From Kalmusia sp. IMI 367209 (taxonomy: Eukaryota; Ascomycota; Dothideomycetes; Pleosporales; Didymosphaeriaceae), in the NCBI GenBank assembly GCA_027946365.1, contig JAPEUQ010000023.1, positions 1 through 64,000 of the forward strand: a stretch of 64,000 nt of DNA. The letters run 5' to 3'. The notes under the pieces were generated by a model, which worked only from the letters and a program-made list of their open reading frames with translations, ran no database searches and was not told the DNA's origin. Of this stretch, positions 10,880 through 22,035 are shown in pieces. Positions within the stretch are counted from its first letter, which is position 1. The number at the start of each line of letters is the position of its first letter. The position numbers were made by a program, and so were the translations under genes.

Positions 10880-12922
10880 TCAACTGAAGTCCATCCGATC
10901 TCCATCATCCTCCGCATCAGCGTTCCAAACTACCAGCGTCGGGTTCCCACTATCATGCCTCTTCGCCTCATTCGCGCCGTCCATTCCACCCATGGCTTGC
11001 TCTTCCTCGTCAATGCCAGGATACCCGCTGCCATCATAACGTCCTCGCGCGTCTATTACGGCCTGCAGATTTCGTCCTGGCGTGTTGTTCAGTTCTCTAC
11101 TGCAGTCCACGCAGATCCGTAGGCAGCACCAGACGCATGACCACTTCCTCTCCTGGTCGTTGTTCTTGCACACCATGCACGCCATAGGCTGGAAATTGTT
11201 CCGGCTCCAGACGAACGTTGCGTGCCTCGAGTAGCAATTGTGGTGCCTCTCCGTTATGGGAGGGCCGGCCGAAGGGGCAGGTGCTTCGGTGAGCGGGACG
11301 AAAGGCGGCGTGGAGGGAGTCGGGGGTGCCGAGTCCGAGTCCATGTCCTCAGAACTACCTGACCGCTGTTGAGATGGAAGGCTAGCGAAAGCCGGCGGCG
11401 GGGCACGTGAAGCTGATCTCGGTGGGAAGGTTGGCTGAGCTAGGGAAGGAACATCGGAAACCGGAGAGACGGACATGGCGGGTATCGAGGCTGGTGCTGC
11501 AGTTGCCTGGGGGCGTGGTACTTCCCCGGCGGGTTTTTGAGGTGGCGGAGGGGCCACGACCTCGAAACTGAATGGGCGACGCTGGTCGTTTGACATGGTT
11601 GAACTTGTGGGGGCATCCCCTAGTAAGTTCTGTGGTCGGTCCCCAGTTTTCTGCTGCATCTGCTCTGTCTTATTAGGGGATGGTGTGGGTCCCGGAGTGA
11701 TGGTATTCGGCGCAGGAAGCTGTTGTAGTTGAGGTGACGCGGCGTCCTTCAAAAGGTCAAATCCTGTGTTGCTTTTGCCCTTCTTGTGCTTCGGATTCGA
11801 TGGCAGACCCATTCCTCCGAAAGGCTTCTTCGATGGCGGAGGGGGTGCTGGAGTATCATCCTTGGGAGTCGGTGGCAGGGGGTTGATCACTCTGGGAACA
11901 TCTTTAGGAACACTCCGTTCCTCTGCCTGCAAGTTGTCGAGAGCCTTATTTTCGCGAGGTGTCCTATCGACCACATTCTTGCTCGCCGCAGCCACAGGTC
12001 GATCTTCGCTTGACTTCTCCTCGACGCTCTGCTTGCTCACGCGCGGTTGAGGGAGAGGACCACCTTTGCCTCCTCGTGGTCCATTTCCAAGTTCGGCCAG
12101 CGAAGTGAACTTTGCCAATGGTTTTCTCTTCACAACATCAGGTGGATCTCTTTGCCCATCTTGTGACTGGAGGGAATCCTTTCGGGGCGGCCTCTCCTTC
12201 GAGCTTCGATCACCACTCGTTGACTGTTGCGAGCGACGCTCGGACTTCTCAGGTGGTGGTGGAGGAAGTGACTTCTCTTCTGTAGCAGGAGTTTCCGAGG
12301 GAATTTGGGACTCGGAATGCGAGGCGACTGTTGGGACACCAGGTACTTGCGCTGTTGATCCGTTGCTTACACTCAAGCTTAAAGAAGGTGGTTTTGACCT
12401 GCGGTTCAACCTTTTCGACACTATTCTTTTAGGTGAGCTGTCTGAAGAGCTTTGTGAACCATCTGGTGAGTTGGGCGATGCGGGTTCGTCAACTAAAGAC
12501 CTGTTAGCCAAGCGATCCATTCATTGGGGGATGCAAGTGCGTTGAGAAGAGAAAGAAATAGTACAGGTGGGGCAGTGAAAACGTCCGGCGTCATGGGGCG
12601 GTAAGGTGAACACTGCTGTGTATGCGAACGATGGCCGTCACCTTCATTATACTGCAAAAGACTGTTACTTACCCCGAAGCTGGAAGCGCATATTCATGTA
12701 TCCCACTGCTGGGAGGGGTTTGTTATTAGTATAATCTCGTTCTCTTGCCCTCTCTGGTGGCGGTGGAGGAGGGAGTTCTTTGAACGATGGTACGGGTGAC
12801 AGCTTATATGGCGAGCTGTCGTCACCCTCAAATGAATTGCCATAGCCATCTAGTAAAGCACTGATGATGTCCTGTCGTGAGGACGGGGGTAGATTAAGGC
12901 CCTGGGCCATGTAGTCTGTCAT
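10880..12922 (-). CDS. Proline-rich protein with C-terminal Cys/His putative zinc domain
   Basis: I do not recognise a named family. Two exons (12922..12673 and 12492..10880) give 620 residues; the acceptor TCTTTAG lies just after a GGCTAACAG branch site. Residues 1-490 are low-complexity and disordered, with repeated polyproline runs (PPPPPP near residue 52, several PPPP), many Ser/Thr/Lys and possible SH3-binding sites. The C-terminal 120 residues are ordered-looking, with a dense set of metal-ligand candidates: His501, His502, Cys503, His507, CMVC at 522/525, then Cys536, Cys539, Cys540, Cys544 and Cys547 (CVWCCLRICVDC). The spacing suggests two zinc sites, not a classic RING or PHD. An acidic tail ends the protein. 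The layout suggests a scaffold or regulatory protein; function unknown. Confidence 0.75.
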
Positions 12923-14161
12923 TGTCGCGCTAGTATGTCAAGGTATAGGGTAGGTATCGAAAAGATTGAAGGCTCGACGGCCAAGGAGTGACGTCGCAAA
13001 GTGACAGAAAAGAGAGCGTGGGGCGACCGAAGTCTGTACTACATTCGAAAAGGAGCGAGATGCTGAAGAGAAAGTATTACGGGAACATAGAAGAGGAAAG
13101 GAGAGGCATCGAGGTTCGGAATGGAGGGTAGGCATCGGTCGTCGCAGGTACAAATGGCAGACATGGATGTCCGCTGCACGCAGAGCTGACAGACCATCAA
13201 ACGCGTTGGCGTTTGGGATTTGCGCCTGTCACAGCAAGTCTCCGGATCATCCGCGCCTTACATCCCGCCGCGCGTGCCCACAAAATATTCCGGGTTAAGA
13301 TGAAAGGGTGGTAGGGTTTCGTAGCACCCATGCTTTATCGTCAATCCACAATCAGCAGCGCGATATTACCGATACCAACAATCGATGAGGGGAAGGCTCA
13401 ATATCGAGTGCGGTAGGCGGACGAAGGGGGTTGCATAGACTTTGCGGCGGCGTGGAAACCTGAGGCCTTCGGACAATCAGGGGTCGTGTTGCGACATCAA
13501 ATCGTGGTGCAAAGATCCCCCGCACATGGAGAACCTTCCCACGTGACTGTTTCAGTCCACCGCATTTGGCTTGGGCGATGCCCTAACACACTCCAGCACG
13601 CCTTTCGTCAGCGCACGTCGGTAGACGCGACGCGCTGCGGCTCCCGTGGGCTGCGGGAATGCATAATAAAGCTAGCGGCGACCGAGGGCTGGGAACCTGG
13701 AAAGTGTGAGCATCAAGACCTTGACGGAGCAAACTTGGCCGTGTACGTTGAACCACGCGGGTGCAATGAGTAAATTATCTACTATCTACACTGAAATTCA
13801 AGGACCGACACTCGCCACGCGTTGGTGCCGAGCTGGTCCAATTAGATAAATGCAACGGTATCGATAGCGATAGTAACGATCATGGTGGTGTTGGTAAGGG
13901 TATCCCTTCTTGGTTGAAATTGCTGTTTCAATCACAGCATCTTGTGCTCTTCCATTCCCAACGCCCCGCTGACGTTAATCCACTCCTCCGATTTTAACAC
14001 TCCCATGGGTATCCGCACAGCCAGTCTATCCTACTGGCCCGGTAACAAAAGAAACTGGGTCGTCCCGAACGCCGTCGCTAAATGATTTGACTGGGTATAG
14101 TCGCAATGTTTGAGCCGATAATATGTACATTAGAAATTAAAAAAAAAAAGGTCCAATCCGA
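12923..14161. other. Intergenic region, about 1.2 kb
   Basis: Promoter side of the proline-rich protein gene and 3' flank of the GPI-protein gene, including an oligo(A) tract at about 14139-14150. A plus-strand frame at 13486-13773 has no family features and is probably chance. Confidence 0.5.
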
Positions 14162-15386
14162 TCACTGGAGAAAGAAGAAGAGGAACATTATCAACAAGGA
14201 TAGGGTTGGTGTCATGGCCGCGGTCGTGGTTGAGGCAGCGCCTTTGAGCGGGGCTGCGGTTACGTTGACGAAAGCACTTCCGCAATACATGGCGATGGTG
14301 TTGGCAGCGCTTGCGTAGGTTTGACTGACGGGTTGGGTGGAGTTGCCGGCAAAAGAGGAGAAGATGGCCATTTCGTCTTGGAGACAGGAATTGCACGTAG
14401 GACGCGACCCGCCAGGCATGTTGACACCGAGAGGTAGGTAGAATGGGACTGCGTCGGCACCTTCGGACGTGGTGTTGGTGACTGCATTGGCATAGCCTAG
14501 TTGATAAGTTAGTTGAGCTCATGTCTCATGTCGGCAAGTTTCCTTACAGAAACTACTGTCGTCGTCCCGCAAGCAACTCGCCAGGTACATGGGCTCGTAT
14601 GCTAAAAGACCGTTGTATGCTTGCACAACCTGTGGATTGTTGTTGTCGTAGTCGACTTTGCAGGCACCGTCGGTCAAAAGCTGGCGCGCCAGGTCGTCGA
14701 TGCCTCCTAAGCATTGCGTCGAATTCGCAGCACACGTAGCCTCTAGAGTCTGCGTAATGCGAACGAAGGATTTGGATGCTTGGAAGAGGGAGCTCGATGT
14801 CTGCTTCAAGTCAGTCACACGCTACGTGGTAAATAAAGGAGCTAGCTCGACGGACCTGGAGCATGAGCGAGAAGGGATGGCAGTCGGTTATCGTCTCGCT
14901 CGTCAGCATCGTCTTGAAGAAGCCGGCGCAATTGTTGGTGAAGTTGTTGGACAAGGCGGAATCGAAGGGGCGCGGGATCTCGAAGGCAGCGCTGGCCTTG
15001 GGGTCAGTCTCAAGACTCCTCTTGGACGGCGGCGCGGATGTGGTCTTTGTCGCGTCTCCATGGTACGCTGGAGGCATTAACGGCTGGACGTTGGGCGGTT
15101 TGCTGGTGTCGATGGTGAGGGTGGGCCCCTTCCGCGCCGGTACGAGTGTGTCTTCGACTAGAGTGTTGGATAGGAGCGCTGATCTTCGTCTATACCGTCG
15201 ATCACCATGTGCAGATGCGCTTCCTAGCAAGGACGCCCACGATAACAACACGACGAACAACAGCAGCAGACCAGAACTGCGGACGGATAAAGGTTTGCTG
15301 GCCAGCCGTGGACTGCGTCGGTGCGGCTTCAAGAGGCCATCGCGTTGTTCCCGCCGTGCCTCGGCCGCTCCATGGTGCGACAACAT
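14162..15386 (-). CDS. GPI-anchored secreted protein, DUF7729-like
   Basis: Three exons (15386..14856, 14800..14548, 14496..14162) give 372 residues. The N-terminus has a basic lead then a hydrophobic signal segment (LLLLFVVLLSWASLLGSASA), so it enters the secretory pathway. After a basic/Pro linker (to about residue 120) the conserved part begins: NNFTNNCAGFF, CHPFSL, then FQASKSF, ATCAANSTQC, AYNGLLAYEPMYLASCL and LPLGVNMPGGSRPTC. There are about 10 Cys in spaced pairs and several N-glycosylation sites. I know this pattern from a widespread filamentous-fungal family of unknown function. The C-terminus (TPTLSLLIMFLFFFLQ) after a small-residue stretch (GAAST) is a typical GPI signal. The first intron donor (GTCCGT) is weak. 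An earlier in-frame ATG at 15593 is possible, but the chosen one lies nearer the signal peptide. Confidence 0.78.
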
Positions 15387-17590
15387 GGCTCCCGGCTCGC
15401 GTTTCGCCAGGCCTGCTTCCCACTTCGTGCTTCTCGAAGGCCCACCAGCGCTTCTATGATTACTTGCACGCCGCTCTTGAATGCCGGCAGACCATGACCG
15501 TAACTCTGCGTTGCAGCCTTGCGAAAGTCCCCCCGTTGGTTGCACAAACAACGGACTAGACCCTCGAATCTCGAAAGCCAAAGCCAAACCCAACGGCCTC
15601 GTGTCCCTTGCAGGCGAGCAGCGGTCCGTCCGAATGGTGCCGGGAACGGTAGCGGTTCGGGATCGAACTGGGCGAAGGAGCGACGACGGTGGGAGAACGG
15701 CGTATGCGGGTGTCGATCGTCACCACGACGAGATGGCAGCGTGCTGGAAGCTGGTTATCTGCGTTTCTTCTACCGTGCAGCAGCAGCAGCCTTGTCAGAC
15801 GGCTGTGCCGCCTGGGGGCATCCGCGCCTTATTTCATTGCGAATTGGCGCCATCGAGTCGACGCACGCCTGCAAGCCACCATCCTGTCCCACCGCTCGAC
15901 ATGGGTAGAGGACCCAAAAACTCATCGACAGCGCGTCTGGCTGACTGCGAGTCGGGTAAAGCGTCGCACTGCGTCTTGCCCGAAATTGGTGAATCGATGG
16001 GGCGGGCGCGGCAGCTGGCTTGTGCGATCCAATATAACCAAGCGGTTGGGGGGAGGTCTGGCCCTTCGTCCTCCCTAGGAGAGCTAGAGCGAAGAGAAAG
16101 TATTCGTCACCCCTGGTCAGCCTATCCAGAAGCATATTTGAAGGGATACATTGAAGCTTCCAAAGCAGCATTGCCGGCCTGCTCGTGCTTCACAAAAGGG
16201 CAGATGCTACCGTCTTCCCGCTCGGAGGCAAGCAGTAACGTTCCGCAGTCAGCCACGAGCGTGGTACAGCAGTCATAGCACGCGGCATAATCATGGGCAT
16301 GTTCCTGGGCGAATGTTTGCGTGAAGCAATATCGCCCTGCCTACGGCGCTTGTTCGCCAAGCCAATATTAAGCCACCAAGCAACCACTCCTATCGGCTGC
16401 TCTGCACACCACCACGCTGCGGGCTAAAGTACACGCAGATGCCGACCTCTGGTTGCCGGGTCCTCTCCAGCGTCAGTTTAATCTTAGTTCGTGCTGTCCT
16501 GGATCGTGGACGAGGACGTCGGGAGGGACGTCTGAAAGCCGCCCCTGGAGGCTGGAAGGACTCTGGCCCATGCTCCAATTCTAGAATTTCGCGTCCTTCG
16601 TTTGTCATTCGATCCTGTCCTGGAGGAACGATAATGTTTCGATGCTGCCACCTTCTCGAGGCTAACCCTACGATACAACTCTCATTTCTCAACATCTGCT
16701 TGTCTCAGCTCGCTCGCATTTTTTCCTAGATTGCGTCAATACTCCACTTTGGCAGCCACACTTGTTGGACCCGCTTGAACATCCCTTGATGGGCGGCGTG
16801 GCCGTATTGCCAACATACTATTGATAAACTCCAAGCGACTGCATATGATCCCCTTTGTTGGCGTACCGAAAAACTGTGGGCGCTTACCCGCTGCTCACCG
16901 TTCATTCTCAGCCCTCGGTTGCCTACTTCCAGTGTGCTTCTGCTAGAGATGGGGCCGATATCATCCCCCTCATCGATACGGTGTAACCTTCTTCACCTAG
17001 GTCAACCCTAGGGCGCCTACGCAGGAAATTACACACGATACTGCCATGCACCCTATATCGATCTTGAGGTATTATGTCACACATCCCCGCGCCAGATGTT
17101 CGTAATCTTCATATACTGTAACCCCACCCTGCCAATGTGGTTGAATGCTGTGCGACTGATCGTCCCCTGTCATTCATCTGAGCTCCCGGCGCCCCCGCGA
17201 TTACTATCCTTGTACGACCGAATGATTTTCGCATGGCCGCCCATGTGATCACTAAAGTGTCCCAGGGGTGAGAAAAGCGGTTATTGCCGGTGAACTCCTG
17301 GTCTTAGTATCATGGGAATATATATGCCGACATCACGCGATTGAAACAACTCTTGATGAGTTGTCAACTGGCTAGAGGCTCAGTGATTTCAAGGCTTCTG
17401 GTGGCACTATTGTGCGTTCAGTAGTGGTTACCGTGGGATGCTACATGCCTACGCGTCTGCGCACAGCCGTGCCTGCCCCAACCAACATCTAGACCCAGGA
17501 CTTGCCCTACCAGTAAATCAGCAACACCTTTCACGGAATGGCATCTGATAACCCCGAGCTCTCCTTGTGATACCTGGAATGGAGTCAGTG
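15387..17590. other. Gene-poor intergenic region, about 2.2 kb
   Basis: A plus-strand open frame at 15481-16278 overlaps the start of the antisense GPI-protein gene and has no protein-like composition. No other candidate, repeat or RNA gene is convincing. Base composition is not strongly AT-rich, so there is no obvious sign of RIP. Confidence 0.45.
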
Positions 17591-18758
17591 TCACTCCAGA
17601 TAGAGACGGAACGCCCACATTCTAAACAGAGGGTCCCAAACAGTGACCGCTCTTTTCGAGAAGCGTCCGTTGGCGAGGATTGGCGGCTCAAGATCGAATT
17701 GCTTGTCAGTCGAGCATTCAATGACCTTGCCATAAAGCGACCCATCGTCCAGACATCTCTCATAGGCGGCAACGATAGTCGAAACCGGTGTCAAACTGGA
17801 AATGTCAACCCGTGGCCATTGCGGAGACTAAGTTACTCCTCTTGCACTCACCACTCAGGTGACACGGCATCTATCATCTCCTGCGGAATGATACTCGTTT
17901 GAACTATACCAGGGCAGATTGCGGATATGCTAATGTTTTCTTTCTGCAGGCTGTTAGCTCTCGAGAAGTTTACGTCTTCCAAGCAGCCTACGTATTTGAG
18001 TATTCGTGCCGTGGCTCGGACAAAATTGACGACACTAAAGCAGCGGGTACAACATTAGTGCAAATCGAGAAAATGGGGTAAAGGTATCTCATGTATGTCT
18101 TAGCTGAGCAAATGGGAAGTCTTTCTTTTTCAGCAAAGAAACATCCACTTTGTACCCGGGGTCTTGCGTACGCCGCTTTGGCACCATCGTATTCGGGATA
18201 TGTCTCGTGAGGCACAATACCAGCCACACTTGCCGTAGCCACGATCTTGCCACCCGGAGTGCTATTCTTGCGCATGAAATAGATTGCGAGTTGAGTCCCG
18301 TACACCACGCCCTTGAAATCTACATCCGTTGTCGAAAGGTCTGGCTTCGGTGGGATCCTACTCTATGTCAGGAGCATCTAGAGAGCATTATTGTGATCTT
18401 ACTTGTCTGAATTTCGATGTTCAAAGATGTAGATGGAGCTGCTAAACAGTTATCCCTGTCAGCAGAACAAAGACCAATAAACCTGCCTTCGATCGACAAT
18501 CCCAGCGTTGGCACACAGTGCATCAATACGTCCGTATTTGTCCCACACTTGCTGAAACATAGTCGCTTGGCTGTCATAGTCGGCCACATTGCACTTGTGG
18601 AAACTGGAAGCGTCACCGAGCTGCTCCGCAAACTTCGCGTTCTCGTTGATGTCGGCGACGGCAACTTTCCAACCCTTTTCAATCAACCGCTCGACTATGC
18701 CCATGCCCATTCCTGAGTTGCCACCAGTCACAATTGCTACGAGAGATGAAGACGCCAT
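17591..18758 (-). CDS. Short-chain dehydrogenase/reductase (15-PGDH-like)
   Basis: An NAD(P)-dependent oxidoreductase of the classical SDR family; the substrate is not evident. Six exons (18758..18487, 18441..18403, 18357..18172, 18034..17992, 17943..17852, 17795..17591) give 278 residues. Seen motifs: cofactor loop TGGNSGMG (11-18), D/N-rich NVADYD, NAG in ALCANAGIV, catalytic Ser147, Tyr160 and Lys164 (YDGAK), and CPGIVQTSIIPQEM after the active site. The first intron begins GC, not GT (GCAGGT...TTTAG); only this choice keeps the frame and gives SSSIYIFEHRNSDK. The fourth intron is 48 nt and free of stops, so it could be read through, but it has a GCTAAC branch site and CTGCAG acceptor. The C-terminus after VWDPLF is short. 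Confidence 0.85.
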
Positions 18759-19451
18759 TGTCGTGATGTGTTTTGTTGCGAAGGATTTAGCATTTTGTGC
18801 GGGGTCTGGGATAAACTTGTATTCCTATAAAGCGCGGGTGGTATTTCCGCGGTGGCTACCAGCTTCCGGCAGACGAATACCACACGACTTAGAATCAAGA
18901 TCTTCATATATATATCCACTTGTGATGTCTTGTGGCTAGAGAGGGGGTGGGAGAGCTAGGATTTGGGTAGGGTTAGTATCGGACCGAATCTTTAGCCCAT
19001 ATTCTTCACAACGCCAGCTCTCTTCCCTAACGTCATATCTAGGGTAAGATTCAACAGCACACCTTTGCCGTTCCTTTTTATGAACTCGCCCCTGTTCGTA
19101 GCACATCATTATGTCCCTTTAAGCTGAGAGTGCAGGTTCACAAGGATCGCCTTCAGGATAACCTTTCCCGAAAAGCCTAGCTTACAAAGGATACTGGTGT
19201 CAAACACCGACAAATCAACAACTGAGAAAACAGAGCACGATCCTATCGCATGATGATCTCTGCTCTACAGTTCCCCATTCTGTCAATTATCTTCCCTTGT
19301 AAGCAAGCATATTTGCTGTGTCGTATGCGACGTGATTCACTAGCGGAGGCTCCCTAATTAGGCAGCACCTTTATGTGCTCGAGCCGATCAAAGCCAACTC
19401 ATAGCAACATACGCTTGTTTTACTTCGAAAGGTACTAAGGTATTACTGATA
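18759..19451. other. Intergenic region, about 0.7 kb
   Basis: Upstream region of the SDR gene and 3' flank of the HET gene. No coding frame of note; a short ATATAT tract lies at about 18905-18915. Confidence 0.5.
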
Positions 19452-21344
19452 TCAGGTGATACAAAACGCTCTCTCCGAGTCATGGCTTTGTGCCAGAGCT
19501 TCACCTCCCATACATTGATCAAGAAAACATTCTCCTACGATAGTGAATCGATCTTGGTCCTCAGTTCTTCGCAGTAACATGGGAACGTTGCATCCATAAA
19601 GGATGCACACTGGATCTCCTTTCTTCGCTTTCTCTGGCACCATCCCAACACGACCGTCACGACTTGTTATCAAGCGCAAAGACATCCTTTCGACTGTATC
19701 GAAGAATCGGCCGTAGAAGGAGTCTTGGATAAAGTCGTCTTGGGTTGGAACTGACTTTTTAGTGTTATCGAAAGCGCTTAGAAGCCCCTCGCGCAAGGTG
19801 TTTTCAAAGGTGTTCCCATGAAATCGGAGCAATCGCGTGCGCTCGAACCAATGCTGGAATTCTGTCGAAACAAGACCCGGTTGATCCGTTATGAGGAGCC
19901 AACATAGGCGTGCAAAGTCGCTGTAGAAAAGATCTGCAGGCATGGCATATCGCATATAGCGATCTTTGCGATCAAGAACCAAGCTCCTGCAAACACTCAT
20001 GATAGCATCTACTGGCGAGCATGCAGCGTCAGAGCTCTGTGCAGCATGGACTTCAGAGCTTTGCACGAATTCAAAGTTTTTCGATCCGGCTAATCCATCG
20101 ATTGCGTCAATTACCATTCCACGAGCGAGAAGTGTCGAGCCCTCGAATGTGTATGCGGCAGCTCTATCTCCAGAGGCTGAGTAGTGAATTGATTGGTTGG
20201 ATGCTTTCAAGTACATTGGTGGTCGAAGGTTTCCTACATGCGTATGTGGACTTTGACTCACCATCAAAGGAACGACCAAAGGTCGAACCCTTCGTCGCCA
20301 GTCGGGGACCCAAGACGGTATCGAAGAGTCGGGTGAAGCGCTGAACAAGGAAGCAAAACTAATAATGTCCAAGGACTCATGTTGCGTGATAAAAGACTGT
20401 GCAAATCGCAAGTAGAGCTCGTCAACAGTCCATGAGTAGTTGATGTCGAGAGCATGATGCTCCGTAGCCAGTGCAGTGAGACCATATAGCCGATCGCGGT
20501 CATTCGTAGCCTCGTTATTACAAAAGTAAGCCGCCAAAGCCAGGAGTGATAGGCCCGTGCCTTGGCCGGGACTTTGTATGGCCTTGTACACGCGTTGTGC
20601 TCTCCTCCGATTAAACCCATGGTGGAAGGCAATGGTGTTCTTGAACTCAGTACCACATCTATCCGCGAAGCACAAAGCAGCACACACAGCATCCCTGCTG
20701 ACGTTCCGCGTTCCACACAAGAACGAAACACTCGACGGCACGACGAATTCCTGTATCGTCCAGATCCTGGTCCACCATTTGCGAAGGAAGAAGCTCCTGA
20801 GCGCAGTCCACTTCTGCTGCCACTGATCTCCTATGAAAATCATGCGCATTTCTGCATCGGTGTAATCGGCTCGACTCGTCTTGTGGAGAAAGTTGATGAA
20901 AGCTACGGCAGTGTTGCTGTCATCTGATTGCTCACCCACCCACACAATCACACCATGAGCATCCTGATAGATACGCTTCATACGGCGGACGTGCGCCCCC
21001 CTTTCAGGTATGTTGTCTTGATTGATGCATATTGAGTCGATCCACCACCATGTACCATCTAACAAGGTGCCGTTCGATCTCAACGCCTGGACGAAAGGGT
21101 GTAGCGAGTCAAGCACTGGGAGGTATTGTTCCCCGATCCGGATGCTCCAATTTGTTGTTGGACCCGTTTGATGCACGGACCAAGTGTAAGAGAGAGCAGT
21201 ATAATGGGGAATATTTTTAGATGGCCCGTCGGCTGAGAAGGTCTCCAGAACCGCGGACAAGTGGTCCCCATCCTGGAGAAAGCGGCATAGTCGGAGCTGG
21301 TCGGGCTGAATTTGATCATATGAATAAGACGTAGATTGCTCCAT
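19452..21344 (-). CDS. HET-domain (heterokaryon incompatibility) protein
   Basis: A single-exon protein of 630 residues. The HET domain occupies about residues 45-200: it opens HYTALSYTWS, continues through WWWIDSICINQ and RGAHVRRMKRIY, and ends VIVWVGE. These are the three conserved HET blocks. In known fungi HET domains trigger cell death when non-self is recognised during hyphal fusion, and also occur in proteins of unknown role. The remaining 430 residues contain further pieces typical of this class (YGLTALA, PSWVPDW, ARGMVIDAI, GDPVCILYGCNVPMLLRR, a closing region that many HET proteins share). No NACHT or repeat region follows. The first in-frame ATG is used; the frame stays open further upstream to 21479 but without an ATG. 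Confidence 0.92.
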   Translation of the reverse strand: MEQSTSYSYDQIQPDQLRLCRFLQDGDHLSAVLETFSADGPSKNIPHYTALSYTWSVHQTGPTTNWSIRIGEQYLPVLDSLHPFVQALRSNGTLLDGTWWWIDSICINQDNIPERGAHVRRMKRIYQDAHGVIVWVGEQSDDSNTAVAFINFLHKTSRADYTDAEMRMIFIGDQWQQKWTALRSFFLRKWWTRIWTIQEFVVPSSVSFLCGTRNVSRDAVCAALCFADRCGTEFKNTIAFHHGFNRRRAQRVYKAIQSPGQGTGLSLLALAAYFCNNEATNDRDRLYGLTALATEHHALDINYSWTVDELYLRFAQSFITQHESLDIISFASLFSASPDSSIPSWVPDWRRRVRPLVVPLMVSQSPHTHVGNLRPPMYLKASNQSIHYSASGDRAAAYTFEGSTLLARGMVIDAIDGLAGSKNFEFVQSSEVHAAQSSDAACSPVDAIMSVCRSLVLDRKDRYMRYAMPADLFYSDFARLCWLLITDQPGLVSTEFQHWFERTRLLRFHGNTFENTLREGLLSAFDNTKKSVPTQDDFIQDSFYGRFFDTVERMSLRLITSRDGRVGMVPEKAKKGDPVCILYGCNVPMLLRRTEDQDRFTIVGECFLDQCMGGEALAQSHDSERAFCIT

Positions 21345-22035
21345 GATATGAAGTACAATAATTGTGATTGAATTAATGGAAGCATAAGGAGCGATGAGTA
21401 GAAGAAATACGATAGTAGCCTGCGCTCGTATTGCACTGCCCCACCTTGACCTAGGATCTAACAGATCGTGCTCAGGCACCCACCATCCCGTTAGAGCATT
21501 TGATACTCAGCCCTCGTGTAATAAATTGAACATTCTTCATCGGTCGACTCTTTCCACACCTTGTGCAGAATGCTCGAGTGCTCGCGGATTTTACTTGGAC
21601 AAATAGACTCAGAGCGAGGCGGCAACCCTAGTCAGGGCACAAAAATTTGAGGGACGCATTCTGCGCTGAGTTACCCTAGGATACATAACATAAAAGCGAA
21701 TAAAGTTCTTAAACTTTTGTCCTCTAACTCTACGCTTAGTACCATGTATCAACTCTTCATCACACTCGTTCACATCTGTTCTACTATTCCTCATTCTACG
21801 CTTCCGAGATGTAGATCGCCTCGACTCTTAGTACTGGCATGGCGCTGAATGCCGTGGCAAACGATAGGGCCATGTGCGCTCATATATCCGCGCGGGGACA
21901 CGCAACACAGGCAAAATCTAATACGAAAGGTCGTACGGGTGCAATTGGCACATCCTACTAATCACGTCTTATCCACAAATATAACAACGCCTTGGGCCAT
22001 GGTTCAGCACTCAAATTGGTGTGGTCGACAAGCGA
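21345..22035. other. Intergenic region, about 0.7 kb
   Basis: Between the HET gene start and the NIF3-like gene end. No supported coding frame, RNA gene or repeat. Confidence 0.5.

Noticed and set aside
12066..12545. Plus-strand open frame of 159 codons
   Set aside because: Antisense shadow of the low-complexity, Ser/Pro-rich region of the gene on the minus strand.
15481..16278. Plus-strand open frame of 265 codons
   Set aside because: It overlaps the start of the minus-strand GPI-protein gene, has mixed composition, no motif and no splice context; long antisense frames arise easily in GC-rich DNA.
21345..21479. N-terminal extension of the HET protein with a hydrophobic segment
   Set aside because: The frame is open but begins without an ATG; the first ATG (21344) gives a normal HET start.
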